From positions 1,442,638-1,506,637 of the forward strand of contig JACSVZ010000004.1 in NCBI GenBank assembly GCA_014706295.1: a stretch of 64,000 nt of DNA, written 5' to 3'. Made by a program: the position numbers and the translations under genes. Below the pieces are notes generated by a model. It had not been told where the DNA came from. It saw only the letters and a list, made by a program, of their open reading frames with translations, and did no database searches. The first letter of the stretch is position 1. Each line of letters opens with the position of its first letter. This document shows positions 10,175 through 21,104 of this stretch, in pieces. The DNA is from Lycocorax pyrrhopterus obiensis (Eukaryota > Chordata > Aves > Passeriformes > Paradisaeidae).

Positions 10175-10516
10175 CTGTGGGAACACAAGACAAAGGCAAA
10201 CACATGATTGGCATCGCACGCACATGCAGGTCACGTCCGCCCGGGTGCCGTGGTGACAGAGATGGCTGGGTGGGGGAAAGGGGCTGCACATCCCCCCACG
10301 GGCATATGGGGAAGGGCAGGAGCGTCCTCACCACCTGGCTGAGGCTGTGCCTTGGTGGTCTGGGGAAAGGCTGTGTTCAGGGGGCATGGGGAGTGGCCTT
10401 GCTCCTGCCCTTTTCCATAGGCACTGGGGATGTGAGCTCGGTGTTGCAGGTGCCAGACGTGAGTGAGCCAGACAGGGACACACAGGCTGGGCTCAGCCCC
10501 GGAGCACGTCCCCCAC
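10175..10516 (-). other. 342-nt intron between mutually exclusive exons A and B
   Basis: This short intron separates the two alternative CBD2 exons. It contains a sense-strand TGCATG hexamer at 10223-10228, about 48 nt before the exon B acceptor. Splicing A to B through it would shift the frame. Confidence 0.85.
10223..10228 (-). promoter_or_regulatory. Candidate RBFOX site upstream of exon B
   Basis: The exact hexamer TGCATG occurs in the sense strand. RBFOX proteins bind UGCAUG, and sites just upstream of an exon usually repress it (established for the family). One hexamer in 10 kb is expected a few times by chance, so only the position is suggestive. Confidence 0.35.
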
Positions 10517-10623
10517 CTTTCTTCTCACTCATCTCCACCAGCCGGGGCTCCCCGATCTCTAGGTAGAAGGTCTTGTTTTTCTCATACTCCTCATCATCTA
10601 TGACCTTGATTGATATCGTTTTG
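10517..10623 (-). CDS. SLC8A1: NCX alternative exon A (CBD2, mutually exclusive with B)
   Basis: The 107-nt exon lies between acceptor TTCCAG and donor GTGGGG. It encodes 35 whole residues running from KTISIKVIDDEEYEKN to LVEMSEKK, with split codons at both ends. It forms strands of the second Calx-beta Ca2+-binding domain in the cytosolic loop. The acidic pair in IDDEEY sits where NCX1 exon A supplies Ca2+ ligands, so A isoforms are expected to bind Ca2+ at CBD2. Only about two residues differ from the mammalian NCX1 exon A I remember (V to I, F to Y). The donor is poor (G at +3 to +6), and the acceptor is preceded by an unusually long pyrimidine tract, both fitting regulated use. The next exon upstream is not in the window. 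In excitable tissue isoforms, A is joined to combinations of C-F (family knowledge). Confidence 0.93.
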
Positions 10624-10629
10624 CTGGAA

Positions 10630-10755
10630 CAGAGAAGAAGAAATAGAGATTCAAGAGTAAGGGGGGAAAAGGGAGGAGGAGAAACAGGGAGCAGAACAGG
10701 AGTAGGAGAAGGAGGCAGAGGAGGAGGGTGGAAAGAGCAGGAGAAGGGGGCTGTG
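10630..10755 (-). promoter_or_regulatory. Extended pyrimidine tract before exon A
   Basis: About 125 nt that are almost entirely A/G on the + strand, hence C/U in the pre-mRNA, directly upstream of the exon A acceptor. It contains repeated TTCTTC, CTCCTC and TCTCC motifs. Tracts of this length are typical of PTB-regulated exons. The regulatory role is inference. Confidence 0.5.
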
Positions 10756-13700
10756 GACAGAAAACAGTGGTTTTGGTGGCACAGCCTGGAGGGACAGCAC
10801 AGCCAAAAGCAAAGGGCAGGAGCCAATGGGCCAAGCTCGCCTCAGGATGGGCATGGACCGCAGAGCACCGGCAGCCTGCAGGTGCCATCCTCCCCGGCAC
10901 GGCCAGAGGCCATGGCTGGGCATGACACAGCCTGGACCAACCTTCCCCAGAGGCGTCTTGGCAAGACATGTCCCTTTCCAAAAACCTGTGGTACACAACA
11001 GCCCCTTGACAGCTTGCACACGTTGTGTAGGCACCAGCACCGGGAACCAGCACAGACCAAGCCCCTGGAAGTGTGACACACTGCTCAGGCTTGGGCATGG
11101 AAGGGGCTCTGTCTCCCCAGGCTCAGCAGATCCATGAACAACCTCACGATCAGCTGCTCAGTTTGGGCTTTGGAGGCTCTAATTTACAAGCTTGAAAGGG
11201 ACATTGGAGTTAGGACTCTCTCTGTGAAGGGAATGTGAAGGAAAAACAGCCTTCCTGGTTAGGGCAGGCACACGGAAACCTTCACTGATAGGAGATTTTA
11301 CTTTTTAAATTTTACTTTACAGGCAGCACATCCTATCCCAAGCCTTCAAGGTTTAGTCCTCTCTCGTTGGAGAGTCAAGCAGCAATTCCCTCTCACATGA
11401 CCCGGGCTTGCTGAATTTGCCCCTGGAACATCATCAGGACAGGTCCAAAGGCAGAGTCACTGCTCAGAGCACAGCCACAAGCACACACCACAGAAGCTGA
11501 AAGCCTCACAGGAGGCTGTGGCCACCGGGAGAGAGATTTGCTCCTTGAACCACCCAATAAAGTAAAAATTGCTCTTCCAGTGGAAAAAAATTAGCACAGA
11601 AGTTTTTCAGCTCTTTGCAGGGACTCACAGAAACACCTGGCTGAAAGCTGCTCACCAGAGGGTGACCAAACCTCGAGTACAAACATGGAGTGGGGGACCT
11701 GTGCTACTGTGGTCTTTCCTACAGTGCAGTCCTTGCAAGGACAACAGAGACAGAAACCCAGCGGCCTCTGCTCCTTCCTGGAGGCTCTGCTCACTGTCAT
11801 GGCATCGCTGTGGGGACAGGACCTCCTCCTGGCTCTCGTCTTGATCCAGACAAGAAATAAGAAGGAGTAACAGCACAAAGCAAAAAGCCAAGGCAGTGAT
11901 TGCAGTCCTGTGCTTGCTGCTGGCCTTCTGGCTGGATTTGCTTTCCCCCCCACACTCCCCTGACAGCACTGCCCTCCCGTGAGTGCTTTTACCTAAACCA
12001 GCTTCCCCGTTTCTCCCTCCCTGCCCAAGCCTGAATGCCCTGTCCGTCGAAGAAATGTTTCATGTCCCATCCCTGGCTCCCCTGCACTTTCCACGAGCAC
12101 CCAGCACAAGCTGAAGCAGCCCCAAGGCTGCTCCAATATATGATGAAGGAGGTTCTGCTGTTCCTGGCAGGTCCCAGCACTGAAAACCCATAAACATGGA
12201 AGAAAGCCACGCTCTAGGGGAGTGAAATTGAGGCCACACTGCCGTGATTTCTGGCTTTCCCCCCTCCTTGCACATCTGCACTGGCCACCCAGAGCCCCTC
12301 TGTTAAAGCTGACAAGTATTTGGCAGTAGAGTCAACATTTTCTACTCATTCAGGGTAAACACCTCAAGCACTTGGAGGAATGGCCAGGATGATTTCTGGT
12401 GCTGTTTGCTGTGAGTCAGAAGTGTATTAAGTTTGCCCTTCATGCTTTTAATGAAACCATTTACTCAAGAGCAAGTGATGGCTGTGAAAATTGCAACAAT
12501 GCAGCATGGCTCAGTGTAATTGTGTTTTATAATGAATATCTGTAATAATTTGTTCAGTTTGTAATTATTGCTGCAATAGGTTTGTACACAGGAAAAATGG
12601 TTACCAAGCAGGCAGCTGATCTTGCTTTGCGTTGATGAGTTAGGGGAAATTATCATGTATTAAAAAACTAATGAAGGATATAAAAATGCTCTCAGTTAAG
12701 CTTTCAAAGAGAACCTGATAGAATTACCACAATGGCATGATTTCAGAAACATTACTAACAAAATCAATAATTTTTCTGACAACTCCCATTAAAATGTACA
12801 CGGCATCCTGGCCTCATGTACGAAAAACCCCCTCAGGAAAGTTAATTAAGAGAGGTGCCTTCTTAAATTCTGAGGGCAGCAGAGGCATCAAGACATAAAC
12901 TTCCTATGGGTGTGCTCTGGCTTGCCATGTGTGGGCGTTGCTCAAAGCCCCACAAAATAATTCTCTCTCACAGAAAGAAACCTGGGTGCCAATTAAAATT
13001 TCTGATGCTTAGATACAACACCAATAGGACTCCACTGAGTAAAGCAGAATAATGGGGCTTTAAGTGCCACTGCCAGGAGGTGGTGGTGTTATGCAGTTTT
13101 CCAAGTGATCATTCCAGGGTGGGAAACAAGTGCCCTGTCTTGGGTAGACTTGTGTGCTGCTGCTGTTTCTGCTGCACAAGGCTGCTGGGAAAATGGGTAG
13201 GCAGAGCAAATGGCAAGTCTGCTCTCTGGGTGAATTTCCAATCAGCAAAAATTGCTGAGGCAAATTTGTCCCTGGGATGAGACCGCAATCCTGGAGAAAA
13301 GGATTACCTCCTAATGGTGTTTGAGAAACAGCAAGGAAGTGAAAATAACACAGGCTGTTCTTAGAGCGTGCCTGATCTCCACCACAGCCTTCTGCCGGCT
13401 GCAGAGCCCCTTCCCAGGGTCCTGCACACGTCTGGCACGGCTTGGTCAGTGCAAAGGAGGAGGGCCAGGCAACTACACCATTTATCCTGCATTAGAATAA
13501 GGACTGCTTTCTACAGCAATCCAGGACAGGCACTGATGTCCCCCTGCTCTTGCTGGACCCTTCAATGTGGTCCCTGCCTCTCACTCCTCTCCCAGGCAGG
13601 GATGTGCTGAGGCTGTGAGGATGTGAGCAGCATCGAGCCCCACGGGCTTTCCTTGCGTTCCAGGACGTGGTGGGAACGAGGGGGAGCGTGGGCAGAGCCA

Positions 13701-16272
13701 GGACAGCTGGCTGGGGCTCACAGAGCAGCCACAGCACTCGGTGCAGCAGCATCTGAGCTCCTTGTCCCTGGACTTCCCCAGCTGGACACCGCGGGATGGG
13801 GAGACCAAAGTCCCCACAGCACAAGCACGTCCTGAAATTTGCATTTAAGATCTCTCTCTCCTGTGGCCCAGGGGCTCTTTCAGAACAAGCTGTGATAGTG
13901 TATAACAGAAAACCAAAGGGACACTTATTAGCACCCTGAAACCCCCCATGCTGCGGCACTGCAGGGCCAGGATTCCAGAGTCCCAAATCCACAAGAAAGA
14001 GAGAAGATACCAAAGGATTAAAGCAGAAGATTAAGCAGCCTCTAAACCATTACCTCTAAGCCATTTTCTTCACCTCATGGGAATCTGGGATCAATACAGA
14101 GGGTGTTTCCAAGCTGTCCCTTCTAACACAGAGGCCGAGAATGAGCTTTGAGTTGGGGCTGACAGTGGTGTTTTTGCCATAATCAAATGTCTGCAGGAGC
14201 TGGGTATTAAAGCCAAACACTCAGGATCCCATGAGTGCAAAACATCATGGACCTTGAAATACCTGGATTATTTTTTCCCTCTTTTGACCCTCAGTCACGC
14301 TGCAGGTGGGAAAGAACAATTTCTGGAGAATCTTTCCAGCACATGGGGATATAGGTCCCGTGTTGATACAAACCACCAGCCTTCACATACCTCCCTCTCC
14401 CTTCTCCAGTGATACCACGGGGCAAGTATGCAGCAAACCACGGCTGCTGCTGCTGGGGTTTTCCTTCCACTGGTGTTGTGTCCATCTCACTTGAGCTAAG
14501 GAGCCCTGCTCTGGCATGAAGACTGAGGGCATCCCTGACCCATCCGACCGTCCGCACTTCTGTACCAGAAATTGCACTTCCCCGAGTCTGCAGTCAAAGC
14601 AGTTGCTGAGGGAATGAATTTAATCTCATTTCCGTGTACTGGAAATCAAAGAGTAAACACATCTTGCAGAATTGCAGCTCCCGCCCTTCTCCTCTTGCAG
14701 ACACCCAGCAGCAACAGGAGAGGGGTGGTGTCTTTGTGCACGTGCCATACAAAGCTCTGCCCTCACCCCAAGTCCAGCGCCCTCCATCAGGACTTACTTT
14801 TCACTTCAAACCACGCTATTTCATTCGAACTGAAGAGGTCTTTTATCACAGCATTCCCACACAACCCTCAGTTGCAACAGCCCATGGAAAAGTCCTCTTG
14901 GCTGGAGATGCTCTAGGGAAGAGCTGCTACGCCAGTGTACAATGGCAGAGGCAGGGCATGAAGAGAACCAATGCTTGGAGCAAAATGCCAGCTGGGGAGG
15001 GCACCCCGTGAGCAATGCACGTGCAGGGACAGGTACATATGTAATGAGCTAGAACAGTCCAGCAAAGGGTGACAGGAGCAGGGCAGAGATCAACAGCGAC
15101 ATATTTCTCTGCAAGTATTTTTTTGACCACAGGAGAGAAGACGGGCGCAAGCACGGGGCAAAGATGCAAGGCTCTGGGAGTCCCAGCTCTCCCGTCTCCA
15201 CTGGCGTTTTCCCTCAAGGCAGCAAATGGCATCAGAAATGACTGGTGTGGATCTCCATGGGCCTTTGCATTTGTCTTGAACCTGAGTATCTGCACAGTTG
15301 TGGCAAACCTGTGGAAATCCTGAGTATATTTGCAAATACACTGCCATTCCCAATCTACATGGTACTGCTTAGTTCCATGAAATGGCAGAAACGCCTCTCC
15401 TGGCTCAGATGAGCAACCAGCATTGCAAAAGGACCATGGGAACTTGCAGGGCATCAGCAGTCAGCTCTGGAAAGATTCAGGCAGGACACGCTGGAGGACA
15501 GGGAACATCATCCAGGGCACTTCTTGACAGGGCCAGATCTCTGGGAGCAGAGACGTCTCAAGTCCAGCACTCACTTCCTTAGCTCTCTTTCAGAACCGTA
15601 GTCATGCCAGAGCCGGAATAGCCAAGAACTTCTGCACACAGTCAGTAATGGTGTCTCCAGTGGGCCAGGAAAATGATAATCTCTAAACTCACAACCAGCT
15701 GTTAGAGCAGTCAGTAACGAGCTTGCCCATGAGAACATGGCACTTGTTCCTGAATCAACAGAGGGAATGATGCACTTCTGCAGCTTGTCACCCATCCAGC
15801 TTCCACTGACACCCAGGAGAGCTACAGGAGTAGCTCGGAGGATGTTCAACTGCAGATTCAGAGCTACAACACCCAGGCTGGGCAGTCAGGAGTGAGTTGT
15901 GTTGCCTAAGCCTGGTGCTGCCAGCCCTGATGTCCCAACAGACCAGCACTACCCACCCAGAGGGCCATCAATTACAGCGAGGGGACAGCCATGAGGGACA
16001 CATGTTCTGGAGGTGACACTGCAAAGCCACATCCAGCGCTGCCTGTCCTAGCATGCGCTCCCAGACTCCCACAGAACCCTGCCACATTGATTTCTCATAC
16101 ATCTGCCTGCCTGCCAGCCACTTAATTAGCTGAAGTTAATTGCCATGAGAGATGGGCACGTGGCTTGGGAAGCTCCCTGCCTCGCACAGCTCGTGTGGTC
16201 ACTGGGCACTGGGCAGTGCCTGCACAGAGGAGCTGCGGTGGGGCACCACGTGCCAGGGGGAAGAAAGCTCCC

Positions 16273-16274
<2 letters not shown>
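10756..16274. other. Intronic sequence, no gene recognised
   Basis: No repeat family or exon was recognised. The part at about 12340-12860 is AT-rich and free of simple repeats, unlike the flanks; see findings. The open frames in this interval lack family motifs. Confidence 0.6.

Positions 16275-16316
<42 letters not shown>
16275..16316. repeat. (ATC)14 trinucleotide repeat
   Basis: Fourteen perfect ATC units. It makes the Ile/His/Met/Asp runs seen in chance open frames of both strands; these are not genes. Confidence 0.97.
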
Positions 16317-16317
<1 letters not shown>

Positions 16318-19300
16318 CAGCTGGGCACCACCTGAGCCAAAGGGCAGGGCCACATAAATGGGCCTCAGCCACAGTGAGGAGCCTGGACCAGACCCACGGG
16401 CATGGTTGGAGCCAACCACCAAGAGCAGCTTCCCTGCTCAAATTCCTGACAGATACTCGAGGAAGGAAGTTGCTTGTTGTTGGGAAGGAAAAGGAGCTGA
16501 CGGGGCTTTTCTTCCACCAGTTGACAACAAAACTGCACCTTATGGTGAGGAGGTGCAGTCTCACATGCAGAGAGACACCCATGCCCGTGGTGGAGGCGTT
16601 TGTCCCAGCCACAGGGCATGTGTGTGTGGTGGGGGACACAGGTGAGGGCAATGTCACACCTGCTCAGCCAGTGCAGGGACAAACAAACCTTCCTGAGGGA
16701 CAGAAGAGGGGCAAAAATGGGCCAGATTATGTGAATGACCTTGTGCCACACATGCTTTTAGCTGTTCCACAGTGGTCTCTGACAGAGGAGAGGGTTCATC
16801 AGGGTTTCTGTCCCTGCTGATGGGTTCCCATCTGTGTAAGACATCCCATGAGTCACCCACCCATGCAGGATCCTTTGCCGAACCAAGCCTTGCTGACATG
16901 AAATGTCTGTACTTAATGAAAATCTTGCCTGCAGCGCACTGCAAACGTGACAGGGAGGGAAAAGGAAAACCTGCCTGAAACGAAGCAAGCATGACGCACG
17001 CTTTGGGAAGTGTGGATGTGAGCTGATCTGATGTGGCAGCTTGGTTTGCTGGTCCAGCAGCCCAGGTCTGCGTGGGGCTTCACAGCCCACTGCCTCCCAA
17101 AACTGATCGAGCACACCGGCCTGGACACTGCAAACAAGGGGAGGGGGAAGTGGAAATGGTCCCTCTATACCTTTCCCCCCACCTCTGGAGCCAAAATTCA
17201 TCTGGCTACTCTTATTTTCTTGCATGCCCTCCACCTCTTTCCCCAAGGCCTCCTGAATCAATCAGACTGCAGGGCTGTGTTGTCATTTCCATGTCTGCCT
17301 GAACCAACTGCTCCCCCGGCCTCGGGATGTGCTGCGTTTAAATGACAACATACGGCTCAAATACATAACACCGTCCTGCTCCAGAGCATCACTACCAGGA
17401 AGATCCTGGAAAAAGATCCAGCCTGCTCTTCCTTGGTCTTGCAGGAACACAAGGCATGAGAGGTGGTCTGCAGAGACAGGAAGACTGAGGGCTGTTGCTG
17501 CTCAAATAGCTGGGATGATGCTCAGTGCCTCAGAAAATAGTTTTTAGGAGCAATGATTGCCAGGTAAGCTGATTTCACATGCCAGACTGAATGCTGCTTG
17601 ACTCTCCTCCTAGGAAGACCATATTGAGAAGGATTTGTCAGATCAGAAATGTTTTTCTGGCGAATCCTCAATGTTTGCTCTGCTGTGACTGTGAATTCTG
17701 TGCTCTGACTAACGCACTTCATTCATCTGCCAATGTCACATCTTGCAAGGGACCAGCTGGGCAAAGATGAATGGCACTCTCTTGATCTGACCCAAACCAG
17801 TGCCTGAGCCTTTGGTCATGCTTAAATATTTCCACAGCTCCAGCTGCGGCCTCCTCTTCCATGGCTCCGGATGTGGTGACACCAGGACAAAACAATTTTC
17901 CTGCTTTTTCCCAATCTCATTGCCATGCACATCTAGTGATGGCAATCCACAGTCCTCAAAGCTCCCAGAGTGCCTGCTGGAGGCAGGATCCCCGGGGGAT
18001 CAAACAGGAGAGACCCATCTAGATCCGTGCCTGGAGCTCCAAGGACAGCCGGCACAAAGAGTGCAATACCACTGATGACTAGGAGGGAAAACACATTTGA
18101 TGTGAATCTGATCAAAAACACCCCCAGCAGCAATTACTTAAGGTACCCAGGAAAGCTGACAGAGTAAAATGACTTCTCCCCTGGCTGTGCACAGCCCTGC
18201 CCATGCCAGCTGAAAACTGCATTAGTTCTGAAAAATCCAGCCTGTGCTGCAAGCAAAGGATTGACTGCCCAGGGCTCAGCCCAGCCCAACATCCTTGCTC
18301 AGTGTAAAACCCTGCAAATCCCACTTCTAAGCCTACAGGGTTAGGAGCCAAAATGTGGCACATCCCCCCATTCTGCCTTTCTGGGATTCTCTCTTGACTG
18401 ACCTGGCTGGGCAGTCAGGTCTGTGGGTAGTGCGGGCAGGTAAATAAGGGGACAGAAACTTGGCACACAGTTGCTTCTTGCATCCAAATACACATCCAGC
18501 TTTTCCTTGCAGCCAGGTTCCCCCTCATGACAATAATTGCTCTCACCTTTCAAATAAATATGAGTTGCTCTTCCCTGTGTGCACCTGGATAGTTGCCATG
18601 ACAATGCTCCTCAAACAAGAGACATCACTATTTAAATGGCTTTTGGCCTCCACAAAATGAATTTCAACTAGCACCTGCCAGCAAAAAAGGGCATTTCTGC
18701 AGTTCTGTATATCATTTAGAAAACTTTGCTGAATTAAATCCGACTAAACAAAACAGTGGGGACCACCAGAAATAATAGGTCAGTGTCTAATAGCGTGGCT
18801 TCAGCATCAGGAATCAGGATTCAAGGAAGCCCAAAATACATGTGCTGTGCATGAACTGCTCCAGCACCACCACTACAGCAAGACTCTGTATCAGTCCTGG
18901 CAGTGTTTCCCTCCCAGGGAAGGCACATTTCAAATCCTGCTTGCCTGGGTTTCAGGGAGAGGGAGAATTTCCCTTCTTGTTTGGGAAGACACTTGACAAG
19001 GAGCCTTGATTGTGCCCTGCCACTCTGCCAGGGCTGCTGACAGCCAGCTCTGCTGCTGGAAAAGCAGCTGTACATGGGAAAAGAAGGAGAAGACGAGGAA
19101 TGCTCAGTGACAGCAGAGGGCATGCCACAAAAATTCAAAGGGCAAACATCAATACAGAACATGCAGGTCTGCTTTCAAGAGCAGCAACCACCGTCTTTTT
19201 AGCTTCACGCTCAGCCAGGCGTGCGTCTGCATCCTCTTATTTGATGGCTGGCCCCAAAGACCAGGCCCTGCTTTTCCAGACACTCCTCCAAAATTCTTGG

Positions 19301-21040
19301 CATGGTGACCCAGCTGCAGGATCAAAGCCTCCTGAAGGTGTGGCAGGAACAAACACTTCGCTATCACTACATTTATCATCCCTTGCCCAGTGAGGGATGC
19401 GAGGGGCTGATTTCAAGACTTGGACAGTAGAGTCACACTGAAGTTCTATTAGAAGGAGTTGTAAGTTGTCTCCTGTCAGGGTTCTGGGGAGGCTCAAGTG
19501 GAATCCTCACATTCTAGCAATTTAAGTGACTGGATGCAGGGTTCACTCCTGGTCCAGATTCCCTTTGGCAAGTCCCCCGTGCTGGAACAGTATCAGAGGT
19601 TACCTGATGGCATAAAAGACGTGAAGTGTCTGGGTACCAGCACATGAAATGCTGTCATTATGCAGGCTTGAAACATCAGGGATGCTCATTTCTGAAGACC
19701 ACCACCCAGGCTGAGAGCTACACCGCAGTGCCTTGCCATGCTGTTACTATGCCACAAGGCAAGCCCTGTGAGGGAGGTGATGCAGATCCTGAATTCTTAA
19801 CCCCTCTACCCAGGGATAAAGCCAGCAAGCTCAGACCATGCTCCATAAAGTAGTCAGCCACCCCCAGAGAGAGGCTGCTGCTGGGACAATGCTGCCTTAA
19901 GCAGTGACACTCTTTGGACCATTAAGTCAACAGATGACCCCAAAATCTCAAGTCTGCACTAAAGTTGCTGCTTGGTGTATTCACACTGCTATTTCCATCC
20001 TCTGGGGATGGCTCTGGCCAAGGAAAAGCATGTGCTAGGGTTGAGTGCCAGCAGTGGGGTTCTTTGTCTCCAGCCCAGCAAATCTTCAGACAGCTTGGTA
20101 GTTGATTGGTTTGGGTCTTTTTTTCCCCTCTTCCTTTTCAAGGACTTCCATCTCCAGAGGGCAGATGAAAAAAGTGTGTCAGTTGAGATGGGATTTTTCC
20201 CCTGTCTTTTCAAATACCTCCAGGTCTTTAGGAATTGCCAGGGATTAATGTCCTTTACTGTTTACTGCCAAATAAATTAAGTTGTGAAATATGTCCCTCT
20301 CAGCTGTAACTCTGTGCATAAAAACCCTTTTAAAGAGACACCAGATCTCCTGAAGTCCCCAGTGATCCATGGGGTTAAAGCCTGTGGTGGGAGCACAAAA
20401 GCAAACACAGGTTTGCCAAGGATCCCTCCCAGTGCCGAGATAGGCAGGAAACCAATCCGATGAGGAGGATGAAAAAATTCTGCTTCTGTCTCCAGTTACC
20501 AAGGAGATTGTTCAAACAAAGCTAAAATAAGAGGAACCAAGTGGCCAAGAGAAACGTGAGAGTGGAAGAGCGCTAGAACGCTCTGTGACAGCTTTGCTGC
20601 CTAACAGGCTGGGCAGGGTGCCCGTGATGGGCTCAGCCCTGGCCAGCAGCTCTTCCCCTCTTCCCAGGGGAAAACGTCCATATTTTGGTTTGCATGTACC
20701 TGGGTGAAAATGGCCAGGAACTTTTAAAAGTGGCAATACAGAAAAATCCCTGCCTACAGAGGTTTCAGCCATGTGCCAGCCCCATTTATGGCAACTGTGG
20801 CAGCAGGACACAGCATTCGGTGGCCTCAGCCCGGACCTGTGTGTTCAGGTTCTCAGAGATCTCCCTGTGGGAGCAAACTACATCCAGCTGTGTGTGGGGC
20901 TAAAAATGACACCCTTTGTGGCCCACTCAGCAGCTCCAGTCTCTGTCTACAAGACCAGAGGGCTGGCAGATACATGGAACACGGGATGGAAAAATCCTAC
21001 TGCAGAGCCCCGTGGACACACACGTGCTGGATTCGCTCCT
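16317..21040. other. Intronic sequence, no gene recognised
   Basis: Mixed composition. I see no exon, RNA gene or named repeat in this block. Confidence 0.55.
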
Positions 21041-21047
21041 GTGACAG

Positions 21048-21104
21048 TCACAGGATCACAGAATCATTTAGGTTGGGAAAGATCATCGAGATCCACCATT
21101 AAAG
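21048..21104 (-). mobile_element. CR1 LINE 3' end fragment
   Basis: The + strand reads cacagaatcatttaggttgg and continues with a CATCGAGAT motif, the reverse complement of the CR1 3' terminus (CCAACC ... ATGATTCTGTG). Only about 55 nt are recognisable, so it is an old, 5'-truncated copy in the same orientation as the host gene. Confidence 0.8.

Larger units (their letters stand above)
851..10623 (-). other. SLC8A1: Na+/Ca2+ exchanger gene (SLC8A family), exons A to 11
   Basis: This is the span of all coding exons seen for one minus-strand gene. The protein exports one Ca2+ for three Na+ across the plasma membrane and is central to cardiac and neuronal Ca2+ clearance (family knowledge). Nine exons were joined by eye; every junction is GT-AG and every phase agrees (A/B start with 1 nt of a split codon, A-F end in phase 1, exon 9 ends in phase 0, exon 10 ends in phase 1). 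Missing from the window are the first large coding exon (signal peptide, first membrane bundle, CBD1) and the last one (end of alpha-2 repeat to stop). The cassette set A-F and motifs such as ALLLNELG and GGFTITG are the NCX1 pattern. NCX2 and NCX3 are unlikely because their constant exons, as I recall them, read differently (for example CVPPTEYC where this gene has FVPPTDYW). NCX4 remains possible. I am confident about the family, less so about the paralogue. Confidence 0.85.

Noticed and set aside
16152..16820. 222-codon frame with poly-Ile run, and matching poly-Met, poly-Asp and poly-His frames
   Set aside because: These are all translations of the ATC microsatellite and its flanks.
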